Assembly: GCF_001436025.1 (NCBI RefSeq)
Contig: NZ_AZEQ01000016.1
Location: 1-57,051 of the forward strand
DNA length: 57,051 bases
Source of the DNA: Limosilactobacillus mucosae DSM 13345
Lineage (GTDB): Bacteria; Bacillota; Bacilli; Lactobacillales; Lactobacillaceae
Direction of reading: 5' to 3'
Part shown: in pieces, positions 17,645 through 27,574 of the stretch
Numbering within the stretch: the stretch's first letter is position 1
Layout of the letters: each line of letters begins with the position of its first letter
Translations under genes and position numbers: made by a program
Notes under the pieces: model-generated
The model's database searches: none
Seen by the model: the letters and a program-made list of their open reading frames with translations, nothing else
What the model was told of the DNA's origin: nothing

Positions 17645-18010
17645 ATGGCAGTTAAGATTAAAACAAAGTCTGGCACGATCGATATTGCTAATGATGTGAT
17701 CTCAACGGTCGTAGGCGGCGCCGCTACCGACAACTATGGCGTAGTAGGAATGGCCAGTCGCAATCCATTAAAGGATGGCGTCAACCAGATTCTGCGGCAT
17801 GACAGCTACAGCAAGGGCGTTGTTGTTCGTCAGCAAGACAATGGCGTTTCCGTTGACGTTAATATCATTGTTGGCTATGGCACGAAGATTTCAGAAGTGT
17901 CTAAGAGCGTCCAAGAAAAGGTCAAGTACAACCTCGAATCCATGCTGGGCGTCACGGCCAATGCGGTCAATGTATACGTTCAAGGCGTTCGCGTTTTGGG
18001 CGATGATTAA
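17645..18010 (+). CDS. Asp23/Gls24-family protein (YloU type)
   Basis: 121 aa. ATG at 17645 preferred over a TTG at 17639 because GGGAGGCC is then at normal distance. Asp23 fold: KIKTKSGTIDIANDVI, GVVGMASRNP, then VDVNIIVGYGTKISEV and VNVYVQGVRVL. These proteins are linked to envelope stress and membrane anchoring in Staphylococcus; the YloU subgroup is always found just upstream of fakA/yloV, as here, suggesting a shared role in fatty-acid or envelope homeostasis. Exact function unknown. Confidence 0.9.
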   Translation: MAVKIKTKSGTIDIANDVISTVVGGAATDNYGVVGMASRNPLKDGVNQILRHDSYSKGVVVRQQDNGVSVDVNIIVGYGTKISEVSKSVQEKVKYNLESMLGVTANAVNVYVQGVRVLGDD

Positions 18011-18034
18011 GACGTGCCACGGGAGGAATTGATT

Positions 18035-19732
18035 TTGACAGTTACCAAGATTACTAATCTCGAATTCGGCAAGATGGTTCAGGCGGCAGCCGCCAAACTG
18101 AATGCTCAAGCCGAATTCATTAATTCGTTAAATGTATTCCCGGTTCCAGATGGCGACACGGGAACCAACATGAGTATGTCAATGGCCAGCGGTGCCAAGT
18201 ATGAGCGTGAAGCTACCAGCACCAACGTTGGCGACTTGGCGCAGGCACTGGCTAAAGGTCTTTTAATGGGTGCTCGGGGCAATTCCGGCGTTATCCTGTC
18301 GCAGATTTTCCGTGGCTTTGCCAAAGGCTGTGCTGATAAGCAGGAATTATCAGCCAAAGATTTTGTTGACGCCTATGCCAATGGTGCTCAAACGGCCTAC
18401 AAGGCAGTTATGAAGCCAACGGAAGGGACGATTCTGACAGTTGTTCGCGAATCGGCTCAAGCTGGTTTAAATGAGGTCAAGGCTGGGAATGACGATCTGG
18501 TTGACATTATGGAAAAAATCTATGATGCCAGTGAAGTAGCCTTGAAAAAGACGCCGGATCTGCTGCCAGTGCTCAAGGAAGTCGGGGTAGTTGATTCTGG
18601 TGGTCAAGGGCTGGTGTTTGTTTTGCAGGCCTTTTATGAATCATTAAGCGGCAAGGTTGCGGAAAACGACCTGGTTAAGCCGGATAATGCTCAAATCGAT
18701 GAAATGATCAATGCCAAGCATCATCAAAGTGCACAGGGCAAGCTGGATCCGAATGATATTAAGTACGGCTACTGTACACAGATGATGGTTCGGATTGGCC
18801 GTGGCAAGCAGGTAACGCAAAAGTTTGACTACGACACCTTCTATAACTATCTGGCCAAGCTGGGCGACAGCCTGTTGGTCATTAATGACGATGAGGTTGT
18901 CAAGGTTCACGTTCATACTGAATTCCCAGGCAAGGTGCTTTCCTGGGGTCAGCAGTTTGGTGATCTGCAGACGGTCAAGGTTGACAATATGCGTTGGCAG
19001 CAAGAAGAGATCATGGAAAAGGACGAAGGCGAGCCGACACCGCTTGAAAAGGCCAAGGAAGCCGAAAAGCCAGCGCTGGACACAGCAGTGATTGCCGTAG
19101 CCTCTGGCGATGGGATTGCCAAGTTGCTGGAAAGTCTTGGCGTAACCCATGTGATCAACGGCGGTCAGACCATGAATCCAAGCATTCAAGAAATTGCCGA
19201 GGCCATCAACGAAAGCGGTGCTAAGCAGGCCTTGGTATTGCCTGACAATGGCAACATCTTTATGGCTGCCGATCAAGCTGCCGAAGTTGCCGATATTCCA
19301 ACTAAGGTCGTTCATGCCAAGACGATTGCGCAGGGCATGAGTGCCATGCTGGAATTCAATCCAGAAGCTGACCTGGCAGAAAACCAGGCCAACATGGAAG
19401 GCAACCTGGATATGGTTAAGAGCGGCGAGGTTACCAACGCGGTTCGCGATACGACGATTGATGGTCAAACGATCAAGAAAGATGACTTCATGGGAATCGT
19501 GGATGGCAAGATCGTCAATACGGCGGCCGATGTCAAAACGGCAGCAATCGAAATGGTTAAGCAGATGCTGGATGAAGACAGCGAGATCGTTACGATTCTT
19601 TATGGGGTCGATGGCGATAAAGAAACTGCTAAAGCCATCAAGGAAGCCATTTTGGCCGTTGATGACGAATTAGACGTTCAGATCTATGATGGTGGTCAGC
19701 CAGTCTATCCATATCTGATTTCGGTTGAATAA
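18035..19732 (+). CDS. fakA: fatty acid kinase catalytic subunit (DhaK/L-like, YloV)
   Basis: 565 aa from TTG at 18035, chosen because GGGAGG ends 8 bases before it and the protein then starts near the conserved domain; a GTG at 18014 would lie upstream of the SD. N-terminal DhaL-like ATP domain: ALNVFPVPDGDTGTNM-like segment (LNVFPVPDGDTGTNMSMSM) and RGNSGVILSQIFRGFA, followed by DSGGQGL near 193. The C-terminal half binds the FakB acyl carrier. FakA phosphorylates FakB-bound fatty acids so that host or medium fatty acids enter phospholipids. Downstream recG and plsX; plsX makes the acyl-phosphate on the de novo side. Confidence 0.92.
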   Translation: MTVTKITNLEFGKMVQAAAAKLNAQAEFINSLNVFPVPDGDTGTNMSMSMASGAKYEREATSTNVGDLAQALAKGLLMGARGNSGVILSQIFRGFAKGCADKQELSAKDFVDAYANGAQTAYKAVMKPTEGTILTVVRESAQAGLNEVKAGNDDLVDIMEKIYDASEVALKKTPDLLPVLKEVGVVDSGGQGLVFVLQAFYESLSGKVAENDLVKPDNAQIDEMINAKHHQSAQGKLDPNDIKYGYCTQMMVRIGRGKQVTQKFDYDTFYNYLAKLGDSLLVINDDEVVKVHVHTEFPGKVLSWGQQFGDLQTVKVDNMRWQQEEIMEKDEGEPTPLEKAKEAEKPALDTAVIAVASGDGIAKLLESLGVTHVINGGQTMNPSIQEIAEAINESGAKQALVLPDNGNIFMAADQAAEVADIPTKVVHAKTIAQGMSAMLEFNPEADLAENQANMEGNLDMVKSGEVTNAVRDTTIDGQTIKKDDFMGIVDGKIVNTAADVKTAAIEMVKQMLDEDSEIVTILYGVDGDKETAKAIKEAILAVDDELDVQIYDGGQPVYPYLISVE

Positions 19733-19819
19733 TTATCAGCGCTGAATTGGCGTAATCAAGTCGTGTCGTCAGCAGGCGATGCGGCTTTTTTATTACCAGC
19801 AATAAAAGGGGGCGTTTGT

Positions 19820-21850
19820 TTGAAAAGTCTGCAGGATCCAGTTGGCTGCCTAAAAGGGGTTGGCCCGAAAACGGTTGAGGCACTGGCGACTTTAGACATT
19901 AAAACGGTTGAGGATCTATTGACGTACTTTCCTTCACGCTATGATGACTTTGCCCCGACTGATCTGAGCACTGCCAAGGATCGTCAAAAAGTAACGGTGC
20001 ATGGTACGGTGAGCTCGGAGCCGGTTTTGACGCGGTACGGCTATCGACGCAATCGTTTGAGTTTTCGGCTGTTGGTTGATCGCAACGTTGTCTTAACGAC
20101 TTTTTTCAATCAGCCATATTTAAAAAACAGTATTATCCTAAATACCCATGTTACCGTGCAGGGAAAATGGGATGCCGCGCGTCAGCAGATTCTGGGAAGC
20201 AAATTGTTTACGCAGAACCAAGAGCGTGAATTAGGCGCGATCTACCCAGCCAACAAGCATGTTTCACAAAAAACACTGCGTAAGTTGATCAAACAGGCCT
20301 ATGATCAATATAAAGACGTCATTGCAACACTGCTGCCGATTTCGCTGCGCCAACGCTATCAGCTGATGGAGCGCCGTGAAATGATCAGACAGATGCACTG
20401 GCCAACCACGCCTTTTGTTGCCAAGCAGGCACAAAAAACAGCTGCCTACGAAGAATTCTTCTTGTTTCAGCTGAGACTGCAGGCAATTCGGCGGGCGCAC
20501 CGGCAAGACGATGGCAATCAGATTCTGTATAACAATCAGGAACTCAAGGAATTTATCAAAACGATTCCCTTTGAGCTGACTGACGCGCAGAAACGCTCGG
20601 TCAATGAGATCTGTCGCGACCTGCGCGCGCCTTACCAGATGAACCGTCTCTTACAAGGGGACGTGGGATCAGGCAAAACAATCGTCGCTGCGCTGGCAAT
20701 TGCGGCCACGGTCAATGCTGGCTACCAGGCTGCTTTGATGGCGCCGACCGAGATTTTGGCGGCCCAGCATGCTGCCAAACTGGCTGATATTTTTGAAGGC
20801 ACGCATGTCAGCGTCGGTCTTTTAACCGGGTCAATGACTGCTAAGCAGCATAAGCAGCTGCTTAATGAGATTAAAGCGGGAACCATTAATCTGGTTGTTG
20901 GTACGCATGCTTTGATTCAAGACAAGGTTGATTATGCTAATCTAGGGCTGGCGATTATTGATGAGCAGCACCGGTTTGGGGTTCGTCAACGGCAGCTGCT
21001 GCGCGAAAAAGGCGAGAATCCAGATGTCTTGGCGATGACGGCCACGCCGATTCCGCGGACGCTGGCAATTACAACCTATGGCGAGATGGACGTTTCGATC
21101 ATTGACCAGTTGCCAGCTGGCCGCAAGCCGATTGAAACGCGTTGGCTGCGAGAAAATCAGAGCGGAGCCGCGCTGTCGTTTTTAAAAGAACAGCTGGCAG
21201 ACGGCGCGCAGGTTTATGTAGTCAGTCCCCTGATTGAACAGTCAGAATCAATCGATGTAAAAAACGCAACCGACCTCTATGAAAAGTTTGCCGAATATTT
21301 CGCGCCCGATTACCGGGTTGGACTGCTGCATGGTCGGATGAGCAGTGATGAAAAAGCGGCGGTTATGCAGCAGTTTAAGGACAATCAGCTGCAGGTACTG
21401 GTGGCAACGACCGTAATTGAAGTCGGTGTCGACAATCCAAATGCCACGGTCATGCTGATCTATGACGCGGATCGCTTTGGGCTGGCCCAGCTGCATCAAT
21501 TGCGCGGTCGTGTCGGGCGTGGACAGCGCCAGAGCTATTGTCTGCTGATTGCCGATCCAAAAACTGAGGATGGTCAGGCCCGGATGCAGACCATGACTGA
21601 AACGACAGACGGATTTGCCGTTGCGCAGCGCGACTTGGAGCTTAGAGGTTCAGGAGACGTCTTAGGAACCAACCAGTCAGGCCTGCCGCAGTTTAAAGTC
21701 GGCGATCCGATTGGTGACTTGAAGATGCTGCAGACGGCGCGGGCTGACGCAGGCGCGCTCTTGGCTGCACCGCATTGGGATGAAAAAGATGAGAATCAGC
21801 CGCTGGTACTGTATTTAAAACGTCATCAGCTGGAAACGCACTTTGATTAA
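19820..21850 (+). CDS. recG: ATP-dependent DNA helicase RecG
   Basis: 676 aa from TTG at 19820, which has AAAGGGGGCG upstream and gives MKSLQDPVGCLKGVGPKT, the usual N-terminus. Wedge/OB domain at about 55-150 binds branched DNA. Helicase core: Walker A LLQGDVGSGKT near 278-288, DEQHRFGVRQR near 381, TATPIPRT near 410, VATTVIEVGVDNPNA and QLRGRVGRGQ. C-terminal TRG region around SGDVLGTNQSGLP. Reverses stalled forks and processes branched intermediates. Confidence 0.97.
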   Translation: MKSLQDPVGCLKGVGPKTVEALATLDIKTVEDLLTYFPSRYDDFAPTDLSTAKDRQKVTVHGTVSSEPVLTRYGYRRNRLSFRLLVDRNVVLTTFFNQPYLKNSIILNTHVTVQGKWDAARQQILGSKLFTQNQERELGAIYPANKHVSQKTLRKLIKQAYDQYKDVIATLLPISLRQRYQLMERREMIRQMHWPTTPFVAKQAQKTAAYEEFFLFQLRLQAIRRAHRQDDGNQILYNNQELKEFIKTIPFELTDAQKRSVNEICRDLRAPYQMNRLLQGDVGSGKTIVAALAIAATVNAGYQAALMAPTEILAAQHAAKLADIFEGTHVSVGLLTGSMTAKQHKQLLNEIKAGTINLVVGTHALIQDKVDYANLGLAIIDEQHRFGVRQRQLLREKGENPDVLAMTATPIPRTLAITTYGEMDVSIIDQLPAGRKPIETRWLRENQSGAALSFLKEQLADGAQVYVVSPLIEQSESIDVKNATDLYEKFAEYFAPDYRVGLLHGRMSSDEKAAVMQQFKDNQLQVLVATTVIEVGVDNPNATVMLIYDADRFGLAQLHQLRGRVGRGQRQSYCLLIADPKTEDGQARMQTMTETTDGFAVAQRDLELRGSGDVLGTNQSGLPQFKVGDPIGDLKMLQTARADAGALLAAPHWDEKDENQPLVLYLKRHQLETHFD

Positions 21851-21861
21851 GGAGAGAAAAA

Positions 21862-22893
21862 ATGATTAAAATTGCTGTAGATGCCATGGGCGGCGACCAC
21901 GCACCCCAGGCAATCGTTGCTGGAGTTGAAGCAGCCCGTGATCAGTATGCCGATTTGGAATTTGATCTGTACGGAGATCCGCAAAAAGTTGAACCGCTGA
22001 TTAAGGATCAGACGCGGCTGCACTTGGTAAAAACCACCGAAGAAATCGAAATGGGCGAAGAACCAGTCAAGGCCATTCGCCGCAAGAAGGATTCCTCGAT
22101 CGTGCGGGCCGCGCAAGCCGTTAAGGAAGGGCAGGCCGATGCCTTCTTTTCGGCTGGCAATACCGGCGCGATTCTGGCAGCGGGCCTGCTGATCGTTGGC
22201 CGCATTAAGGGAATCGATCGGCCGGGTCTGACCAGCGTTCTGCCGATTGCGGAGCCAGGCAGCTCACGGCACAGTTTTGTCTACCTGGATTGTGGTGCCA
22301 ATGCTGAGGCCAAGGAGCGCAATCTGGTTCAGTATGCTCATTTGGGCCGTTTCTATGCCGAAAGCGTGCTGGGAATCGAAAATCCACGGGTGGCGCTGCT
22401 CAACAACGGTGCTGAAGAAGACAAAGGCGACCGGCTGCATAAAGAAGTTCACCAGCTGCTTAAGGCCGAAGACAATCTGAATTTTATCGGTAACGTGGAA
22501 GCCGGCGACTTGCTGGTTGGCAAGGCTGATGTCGTAGTCAGCGACGGTTGGACGGCCAACGCGGCACTGAAGGCAACTGAAGGCACTGCCAAGATGTTTT
22601 TGAAGCTGATCAAAAACGGGATCTTAAATGGCGGTCTGCGGGCCAAGATCGGCTACCTGTTCTTAAAGCCCGTCTTTAAAAACATTGCCAAACAGATGAG
22701 CACTTCGACCTATGGCGGGGCCGTATTGCTTGGTTTGAAGGCACCAGTCGTTAAGACGCATGGCTCTGCTGATGCCGTTGCAGTCAAGAATACGATTGGC
22801 CAGATTCGCACCATGATCCAGACCGGCATTATAAAAGAAGCCGTTGACTACTTCAGTCCCGAGGAAAACATGGACAATCAGCCGAAAAACTAA
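21862..22893 (+). CDS. plsX: phosphate acyltransferase PlsX
   Basis: 343 aa. Makes acyl-phosphate from acyl-ACP and phosphate, the first step of phospholipid synthesis with PlsY. Family markers are MIKIAVDAMGGDHAPQAIV at the start, GAILAAGLLIVGRIKGIDRPG, SDGWTANAALKATEG and YGGAVLLGLKAPVVKTHGS. SD AAGGAG precedes the ATG, 11 bases after recG. Followed by acpP, so the acyl carrier and the enzyme using acyl-ACP are adjacent. Confidence 0.97.
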   Translation: MIKIAVDAMGGDHAPQAIVAGVEAARDQYADLEFDLYGDPQKVEPLIKDQTRLHLVKTTEEIEMGEEPVKAIRRKKDSSIVRAAQAVKEGQADAFFSAGNTGAILAAGLLIVGRIKGIDRPGLTSVLPIAEPGSSRHSFVYLDCGANAEAKERNLVQYAHLGRFYAESVLGIENPRVALLNNGAEEDKGDRLHKEVHQLLKAEDNLNFIGNVEAGDLLVGKADVVVSDGWTANAALKATEGTAKMFLKLIKNGILNGGLRAKIGYLFLKPVFKNIAKQMSTSTYGGAVLLGLKAPVVKTHGSADAVAVKNTIGQIRTMIQTGIIKEAVDYFSPEENMDNQPKN

Positions 22894-22942
22894 TACAATA
22901 GGAAAAGTTAGTTCAAAATAAAATTGTGAGGTAGAACAGACG

Positions 22943-23194
22943 ATGGATAAAAAGGAAATCTTTGACAAGGTCTCATCAATCGTAGCCGATCACTTTGACA
23001 TTGACCGGGCTAAGATTACGGAAGACCTGAACTTAAAGACCGACCTGGATGCCGATTCCATCGACTTTGTAGAATTCGTTCTGGAAGTCGAAGATACTTT
23101 TGGTGCTGAAATCGAAGACAGCGAAGCCGAAAAGCTCAGTACGATCGGTGAAGTGGTTGATTACATCGCTGCCCATCAACAGGACAAAAAATAA
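22943..23194 (+). CDS. acpP: acyl carrier protein
   Basis: 83 aa, acidic, four-helix carrier. LDADSIDFVEFVLEVED at about 34-50 carries the Ser to which phosphopantetheine is attached; the usual DSLD is DSID here, a common variation. SD GAGG before ATG 22943. Placed after plsX as in most Firmicutes and closed by its own terminator. Confidence 0.96.
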   Translation: MDKKEIFDKVSSIVADHFDIDRAKITEDLNLKTDLDADSIDFVEFVLEVEDTFGAEIEDSEAEKLSTIGEVVDYIAAHQQDKK

Positions 23195-23207
23195 GCAAAA
23201 TCACCGG

Positions 23208-23246
23208 GACCGCGATGAAGCATTACTTTGTCGGCGGTCTTTTTTT
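23208..23246 (+). terminator. intrinsic terminator after acpP
   Basis: GACCGC (23208-23213) pairs with GCGGTC (23234-23239), with partial pairing inside, then seven T. It overlaps the furthest-upstream reading frame of rnc, which argues that rnc starts later. Confidence 0.65.
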
Positions 23247-23278
23247 CAATGGAAATTACACGAAAGGAAGTTTTTCTC

Positions 23279-23974
23279 ATTAAAGAACTAGAAGACTATC
23301 TTGCCAAAGAGTTTGGCATTCATTTCAATAATCCGGATCTTTTAGCAGAGGCCTTTACGCAGGCATCATACGTCAATGAACATCCGCATCAGGGATTGAA
23401 ATACTATGAGCGGATCGAGTTTTTGGGTGATGCAGTTTTGCAGCTGTTTGTTTCGGAATATATCTACAAGCGTTTTCCCGAGCTGCCGCAGGGTAAATTG
23501 ACACGGCTGCGGGCAGCGATGGTGTGCGAGGACAGTTTTTCCAAGTTTGCCAAGGAATGTCACTTTGATCAATATATTCGTCTGGGGCATGGTGAGGAAA
23601 TGGCTGGCGCTCGGCAGCGGCCCAGTCTGCTGTGTGACATTTTCGAAGCCTTTATTGGCGCTTTGTACCTGGATCAGGGTCGCGATGCTGTGGAAAAGTT
23701 CATTCACCGCGTCATCTTCCCGAAACTGGATATGGGCTGGTTTGACCATGCCGTAGATGCCAAGACCAGTCTGCAGGAATTCTTGCAGCGCAACGGGGAT
23801 GTCGATATTGAATACCATCTCCTCAGTGAAGCCGGTACTGAAAACGATCCGCAGTTTAAAGTCAGCGTCAGCGTAAATGGCGAACCGATTGCCCAGGGGA
23901 TCGGCAGTTCCAAGAAGCACGCTGAAATGCAGGCGGCACAGGCAGCTTTGAATCAGCTGCGCAAAAATAACTAA
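23279..23974 (+). CDS. rnc: ribonuclease III
   Basis: 231 aa if translation starts at ATT 23279. AAAGGAAG (23263-23270) lies 8 bases before this ATT and nothing comparable precedes the in-frame ATG at 23249, which sits right on the acpP terminator; that ATG would give 241 aa. The catalytic domain has YERIEFLGDAVLQLFVSEYI with the Glu/Asp metal ligands and DIFEAFIGALYLDQG. The dsRNA-binding domain occupies about the last 70 residues (SKKHAEMQAAQAAL). Processes rRNA and other double-stranded RNA. Order rnc-smc-ftsY is conserved in Firmicutes. Confidence 0.93.
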   Translation: MKELEDYLAKEFGIHFNNPDLLAEAFTQASYVNEHPHQGLKYYERIEFLGDAVLQLFVSEYIYKRFPELPQGKLTRLRAAMVCEDSFSKFAKECHFDQYIRLGHGEEMAGARQRPSLLCDIFEAFIGALYLDQGRDAVEKFIHRVIFPKLDMGWFDHAVDAKTSLQEFLQRNGDVDIEYHLLSEAGTENDPQFKVSVSVNGEPIAQGIGSSKKHAEMQAAQAALNQLRKNN

Positions 23975-23990
23975 AAGGCAGGGAATCCCG

Positions 23991-26900
23991 ATGCGCTTAT
24001 TGTCGCTTACGTTGGATGGCTTTAAGTCATTTGCCCAACCAACAACAATTGAATTTCGTCCGGGAATGACCGGGATCATTGGCCCCAATGGCAGTGGGAA
24101 GTCAAATATCATCGAGGCCATTCGCTGGGTTTTGGGTGAGCAGTCAGCCAAAACTCTGCGTGGTAATAAAATGGCGGATGTCATCTTTAATGGTTCTGAA
24201 GACCGTGCGCCACTAAATCGGGCACTGGTTTCGATTGCCTTTGACAACAGTGATCATTATCTGAACAGTGATTTTTCCGAGCTTAAGATCACGCGCAAGC
24301 TGTATCGAAATGGCGACAGCGAGTATTTGATCAACAGTCAGCAGGTTCGCTTAAGAGATATTGTTGATCTGTTTGTTGACTCCGGCGTTGGTCGCGAGTC
24401 ATTCTCCGTGATCTCACAAGGCCGGATTGCCGAGATTTTTAATGGTAAGCCGGCTGATCGCCGTGCCATTATTGAAACGGCCGCTGGAGTATCAAAATAT
24501 AAACAAAATAAGGCAACCGCTGAAAAACGCCTGGATACGACGCGAGAAAACCTTAACCGGGTCAATGACATCGTTGCCGAGCTGGAAGATCAGCTGGAGC
24601 CTTTAGCCGAGCAGAGTGCGTTGGCTCAAGACTACCTGGAGCAAAAAGGCAAGTTCGATCTGCTTGACAAGACCAAGACCGTCCGTGAGCTGGATTCGAA
24701 CCAAGCCGCGCTGAAACAAATCGTCGCCAAGCAGGAAAAAGCACAGACCATGGCGGCTGAATATGACGAACAGGCCAAGGCTGCCGCGCAAACATTGTCC
24801 CAGCAACAGGCACAGCAAAAACGGCTGTTAGTCGTCAAAGATGAGCTGCAGCAAAAGATTCTGGATGCCACGACGATCATTGGCAAGCTTAACAGTAAAC
24901 AGTCGCTGTCCTCTGTCAGACTTGAACAGCGCGAAAATGAAAAACAGCGCCTGCTTGCCCGGCAAAATGAGCTTAAACAGCAGCTGACAGCAACTGAACA
25001 GGCACTTCTGCAGCAGGATCAGGCAATTGCCGATCAGCAGCAGGCGATTAAGGAACATCAAAAAGCGCTTAATGAGGCCAAATCGCAAAGTGCGGAACAG
25101 CGCGCGCAGCAGCTGGCTCAAAAACTGGAATCAATGCGTGATCAGCAGGTTGATCTGATGCAGAAACAAGCTGCGGCCCATAACCAGCAGACGTTTTTGC
25201 AGCGCAGCCATGAACAGGCCCTCAATCAGTATCAGCAGCACAGCGATGAACTGAAAAACGTGCAGGAACGCTTGGAAAAAGCCCAGCAGAATGCTGATCA
25301 GCAGGCTCAGCTTGTAATTGCTGCTCAAAAGGAACAGCAAGCCAAAACCCAGCAGCTCGATCAGGAAAAAGCGCAGCAGGCTCAGCTACAAACGCAGTAT
25401 GAGCAGGTTCAACAGAGCTGGTATCAAGCGCTGGGGGATGTGCGTTCGTGTCAAAACCGCGTGAAAAACTATCAGGCAATGGCTGCCGACTATACCGGCT
25501 ATTACAGCGGCGTGCAGAACGTCTTAAAGCAGCGGCGCCAGTTTAACGGTTTGTACGGTCCGGTCAGTGAGCTGATCAAAGTACCGCAAGCCTATACGAC
25601 GGCACTGGAAACGGTTCTGGGCGGTCAGCTCCAGCATTTGGTGGTGGCAACTCAAAACGATGGTAAGCAGATTATCAACTATCTGGTTCGTCAGCGCGGC
25701 GGTCGGGCAACGATTCTGCCATTGGATACGCTGCGCGGCGGTTATCAGCCTCGCAATCTGGCACGCCTGCGCACGCTGCCTGGCTTTGTCGGTCGTGCCA
25801 GTGAGCTGATTCAGTATGATCCACGCTTTCAAGTCGTAATCGATCATCTGCTGAGCAATACGATCGTGGCCGATAATCTTGATCATGCCACGCTGCTCGC
25901 CAAAGAAGGCCAGCACCAAGTTCGCGTCATTACGCTGGATGGTCAGCTGATCAATACCAGCGGGGCAATGACTGGTGGGGCCAGCCGCAGTCAGCGGATT
26001 GGTCTGTTAAGCCAGCAGCAGATGGTTGAAAAGATGAAACAAGAGCTGCAGGTACAACAGCAGCGATCCAGTGAGCTGGAACAAAAAGTATCGCAGCTGG
26101 AACAGGCAAGGCGGAGCAATCAGCAAACGCTGGCTGCTTTGCAGAATGAAACTGCCCAGGCCAATCAAAAACTCAGTGAAGCCAAGGCCAATCAGCAGCT
26201 CGCTGACAGTCAGCTGGTTGAGCTTAAGCGTCAGTTGAAAGCTTTGGACTACCAAGCCAATGCAGCCGGCAACCCAGATCAGTTTGCCCAAGAGATGGCC
26301 GCAGCCAAGAAAAACGAACAACAGCTCGCTGATGAACTGACGCAGCTTAAGGTCACCATGGAGAAGATCAAGCAGCAGCAAAATGATCTGCAGAACAACG
26401 CCAGTGCCCAGCTTGAACAGCTTCATGAAATGCAGCAGTGGCTAGCCGTGGCGCGTGAACGGCTGCGTCAGGCTAAAGAGCAGCGCGCGGAACTGCAGAC
26501 GCGTCAAGAGAATGCCAATGAGCAGCTAGCCAGTCTGGAACAGCAATTACAGGCGCTTGACCATGATGATCAGCTGCAGGCCGATGATCGCCAGACAACG
26601 GCCGCCGCATTGGCTGAGGCTCAACAGCAGCTTCACGACGCGCAGGATCAGTTGAAAGCCAGTGATGAAAAACTGACGACGCTGAATGATCAGCTGCAGG
26701 ATGCCAATGAGCAGAACGATCGGCTGCAGGCATTACAGCGCGCGGCTATCGAAGATCTTTCTGGGATCAAGTCACAGCGGGCCCGTTTGGAGATGCTGAT
26801 CGATCAAGGACTGAATCGTTTAAGCGAAACCTATTCAATGACGCTTGCCGATGCCAGACAAGAGCTCAGTCCACTGTCTGATGATGAATTGAACCGGCAG

Positions 26901-27554
26901 CTGAAGCTTTTGAAGCGCGGCCTGGATGAGCTGGGGCCGGTCAATACTGGTGCCATTCAGGAATATGAACGTATTTCGGAGCGCTATGACTTCTTGTCTG
27001 GCCAAAAAGCCGATTTGGAAAAAGCCAGAGATCAGCTTAAGGAAACCATGGATGCGATGGATGAACAGGTTAAGACGCGCTTTATCAAGACTTTTAAAGA
27101 AGTATCGGCCGCCTTTACCGAAACGTTTGCCACGATTTTTGAAGGTGGTCAGGCTAAACTGGTGCTGACTGATCCGGATGATGTTTTGACTAGTGGGGTC
27201 GACATCATGGCCCAACCGCCTGGCAAACGCAATCAACAGCTGAGCCTGCTTTCTGGTGGGGAAAAGGCGCTGACGGCAATCGCGCTGCTATTTGCCATCT
27301 TGAAGGTGCGGCCGGTACCATTTGCCATTTTGGATGAACCCGAAGCTGCCTTGGATGAGGTCAACGTTGATCGATTTGCCAAGTACCTGAGTCGTTTCGG
27401 CGAGGATGGCCCACAGTTTATCGTAATTACGCACCGGAAAGGAACCATGATGAATGCCAACGTCTTGTATGGGGTCACCATGCAGGAATCCGGGGTTTCC
27501 AAGATGGTTTCCGTCGATGTTGAAGAAGCACTCAATAGCGATGATCGCAATTAG
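23991..27554 (+). CDS. smc: chromosome segregation ATPase SMC
   Basis: 1187 aa. N-terminal head with Walker A GPNGSGKSNI at about 32-41; coiled coil about 165-500, very rich in Gln and Ala. Hinge about 515-670 with VLGGQLQHLVV and the Gly-rich LINTSGAMTGGAS. Second coiled coil follows to about 1010. C-terminal head has signature LSLLSGGEKALTAIAL and Walker B FAILDEPEAALDE. Forms a ring with ScpA and ScpB that loads at parS sites and compacts the origin region. Start follows a short SD (GCAGGG), 16 bases after rnc. Confidence 0.98.
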   Translation: MRLLSLTLDGFKSFAQPTTIEFRPGMTGIIGPNGSGKSNIIEAIRWVLGEQSAKTLRGNKMADVIFNGSEDRAPLNRALVSIAFDNSDHYLNSDFSELKITRKLYRNGDSEYLINSQQVRLRDIVDLFVDSGVGRESFSVISQGRIAEIFNGKPADRRAIIETAAGVSKYKQNKATAEKRLDTTRENLNRVNDIVAELEDQLEPLAEQSALAQDYLEQKGKFDLLDKTKTVRELDSNQAALKQIVAKQEKAQTMAAEYDEQAKAAAQTLSQQQAQQKRLLVVKDELQQKILDATTIIGKLNSKQSLSSVRLEQRENEKQRLLARQNELKQQLTATEQALLQQDQAIADQQQAIKEHQKALNEAKSQSAEQRAQQLAQKLESMRDQQVDLMQKQAAAHNQQTFLQRSHEQALNQYQQHSDELKNVQERLEKAQQNADQQAQLVIAAQKEQQAKTQQLDQEKAQQAQLQTQYEQVQQSWYQALGDVRSCQNRVKNYQAMAADYTGYYSGVQNVLKQRRQFNGLYGPVSELIKVPQAYTTALETVLGGQLQHLVVATQNDGKQIINYLVRQRGGRATILPLDTLRGGYQPRNLARLRTLPGFVGRASELIQYDPRFQVVIDHLLSNTIVADNLDHATLLAKEGQHQVRVITLDGQLINTSGAMTGGASRSQRIGLLSQQQMVEKMKQELQVQQQRSSELEQKVSQLEQARRSNQQTLAALQNETAQANQKLSEAKANQQLADSQLVELKRQLKALDYQANAAGNPDQFAQEMAAAKKNEQQLADELTQLKVTMEKIKQQQNDLQNNASAQLEQLHEMQQWLAVARERLRQAKEQRAELQTRQENANEQLASLEQQLQALDHDDQLQADDRQTTAAALAEAQQQLHDAQDQLKASDEKLTTLNDQLQDANEQNDRLQALQRAAIEDLSGIKSQRARLEMLIDQGLNRLSETYSMTLADARQELSPLSDDELNRQLKLLKRGLDELGPVNTGAIQEYERISERYDFLSGQKADLEKARDQLKETMDAMDEQVKTRFIKTFKEVSAAFTETFATIFEGGQAKLVLTDPDDVLTSGVDIMAQPPGKRNQQLSLLSGGEKALTAIALLFAILKVRPVPFAILDEPEAALDEVNVDRFAKYLSRFGEDGPQFIVITHRKGTMMNANVLYGVTMQESGVSKMVSVDVEEALNSDDRN

Positions 27555-27574
27555 GTTAGAAAGAAGGCGTAAAA

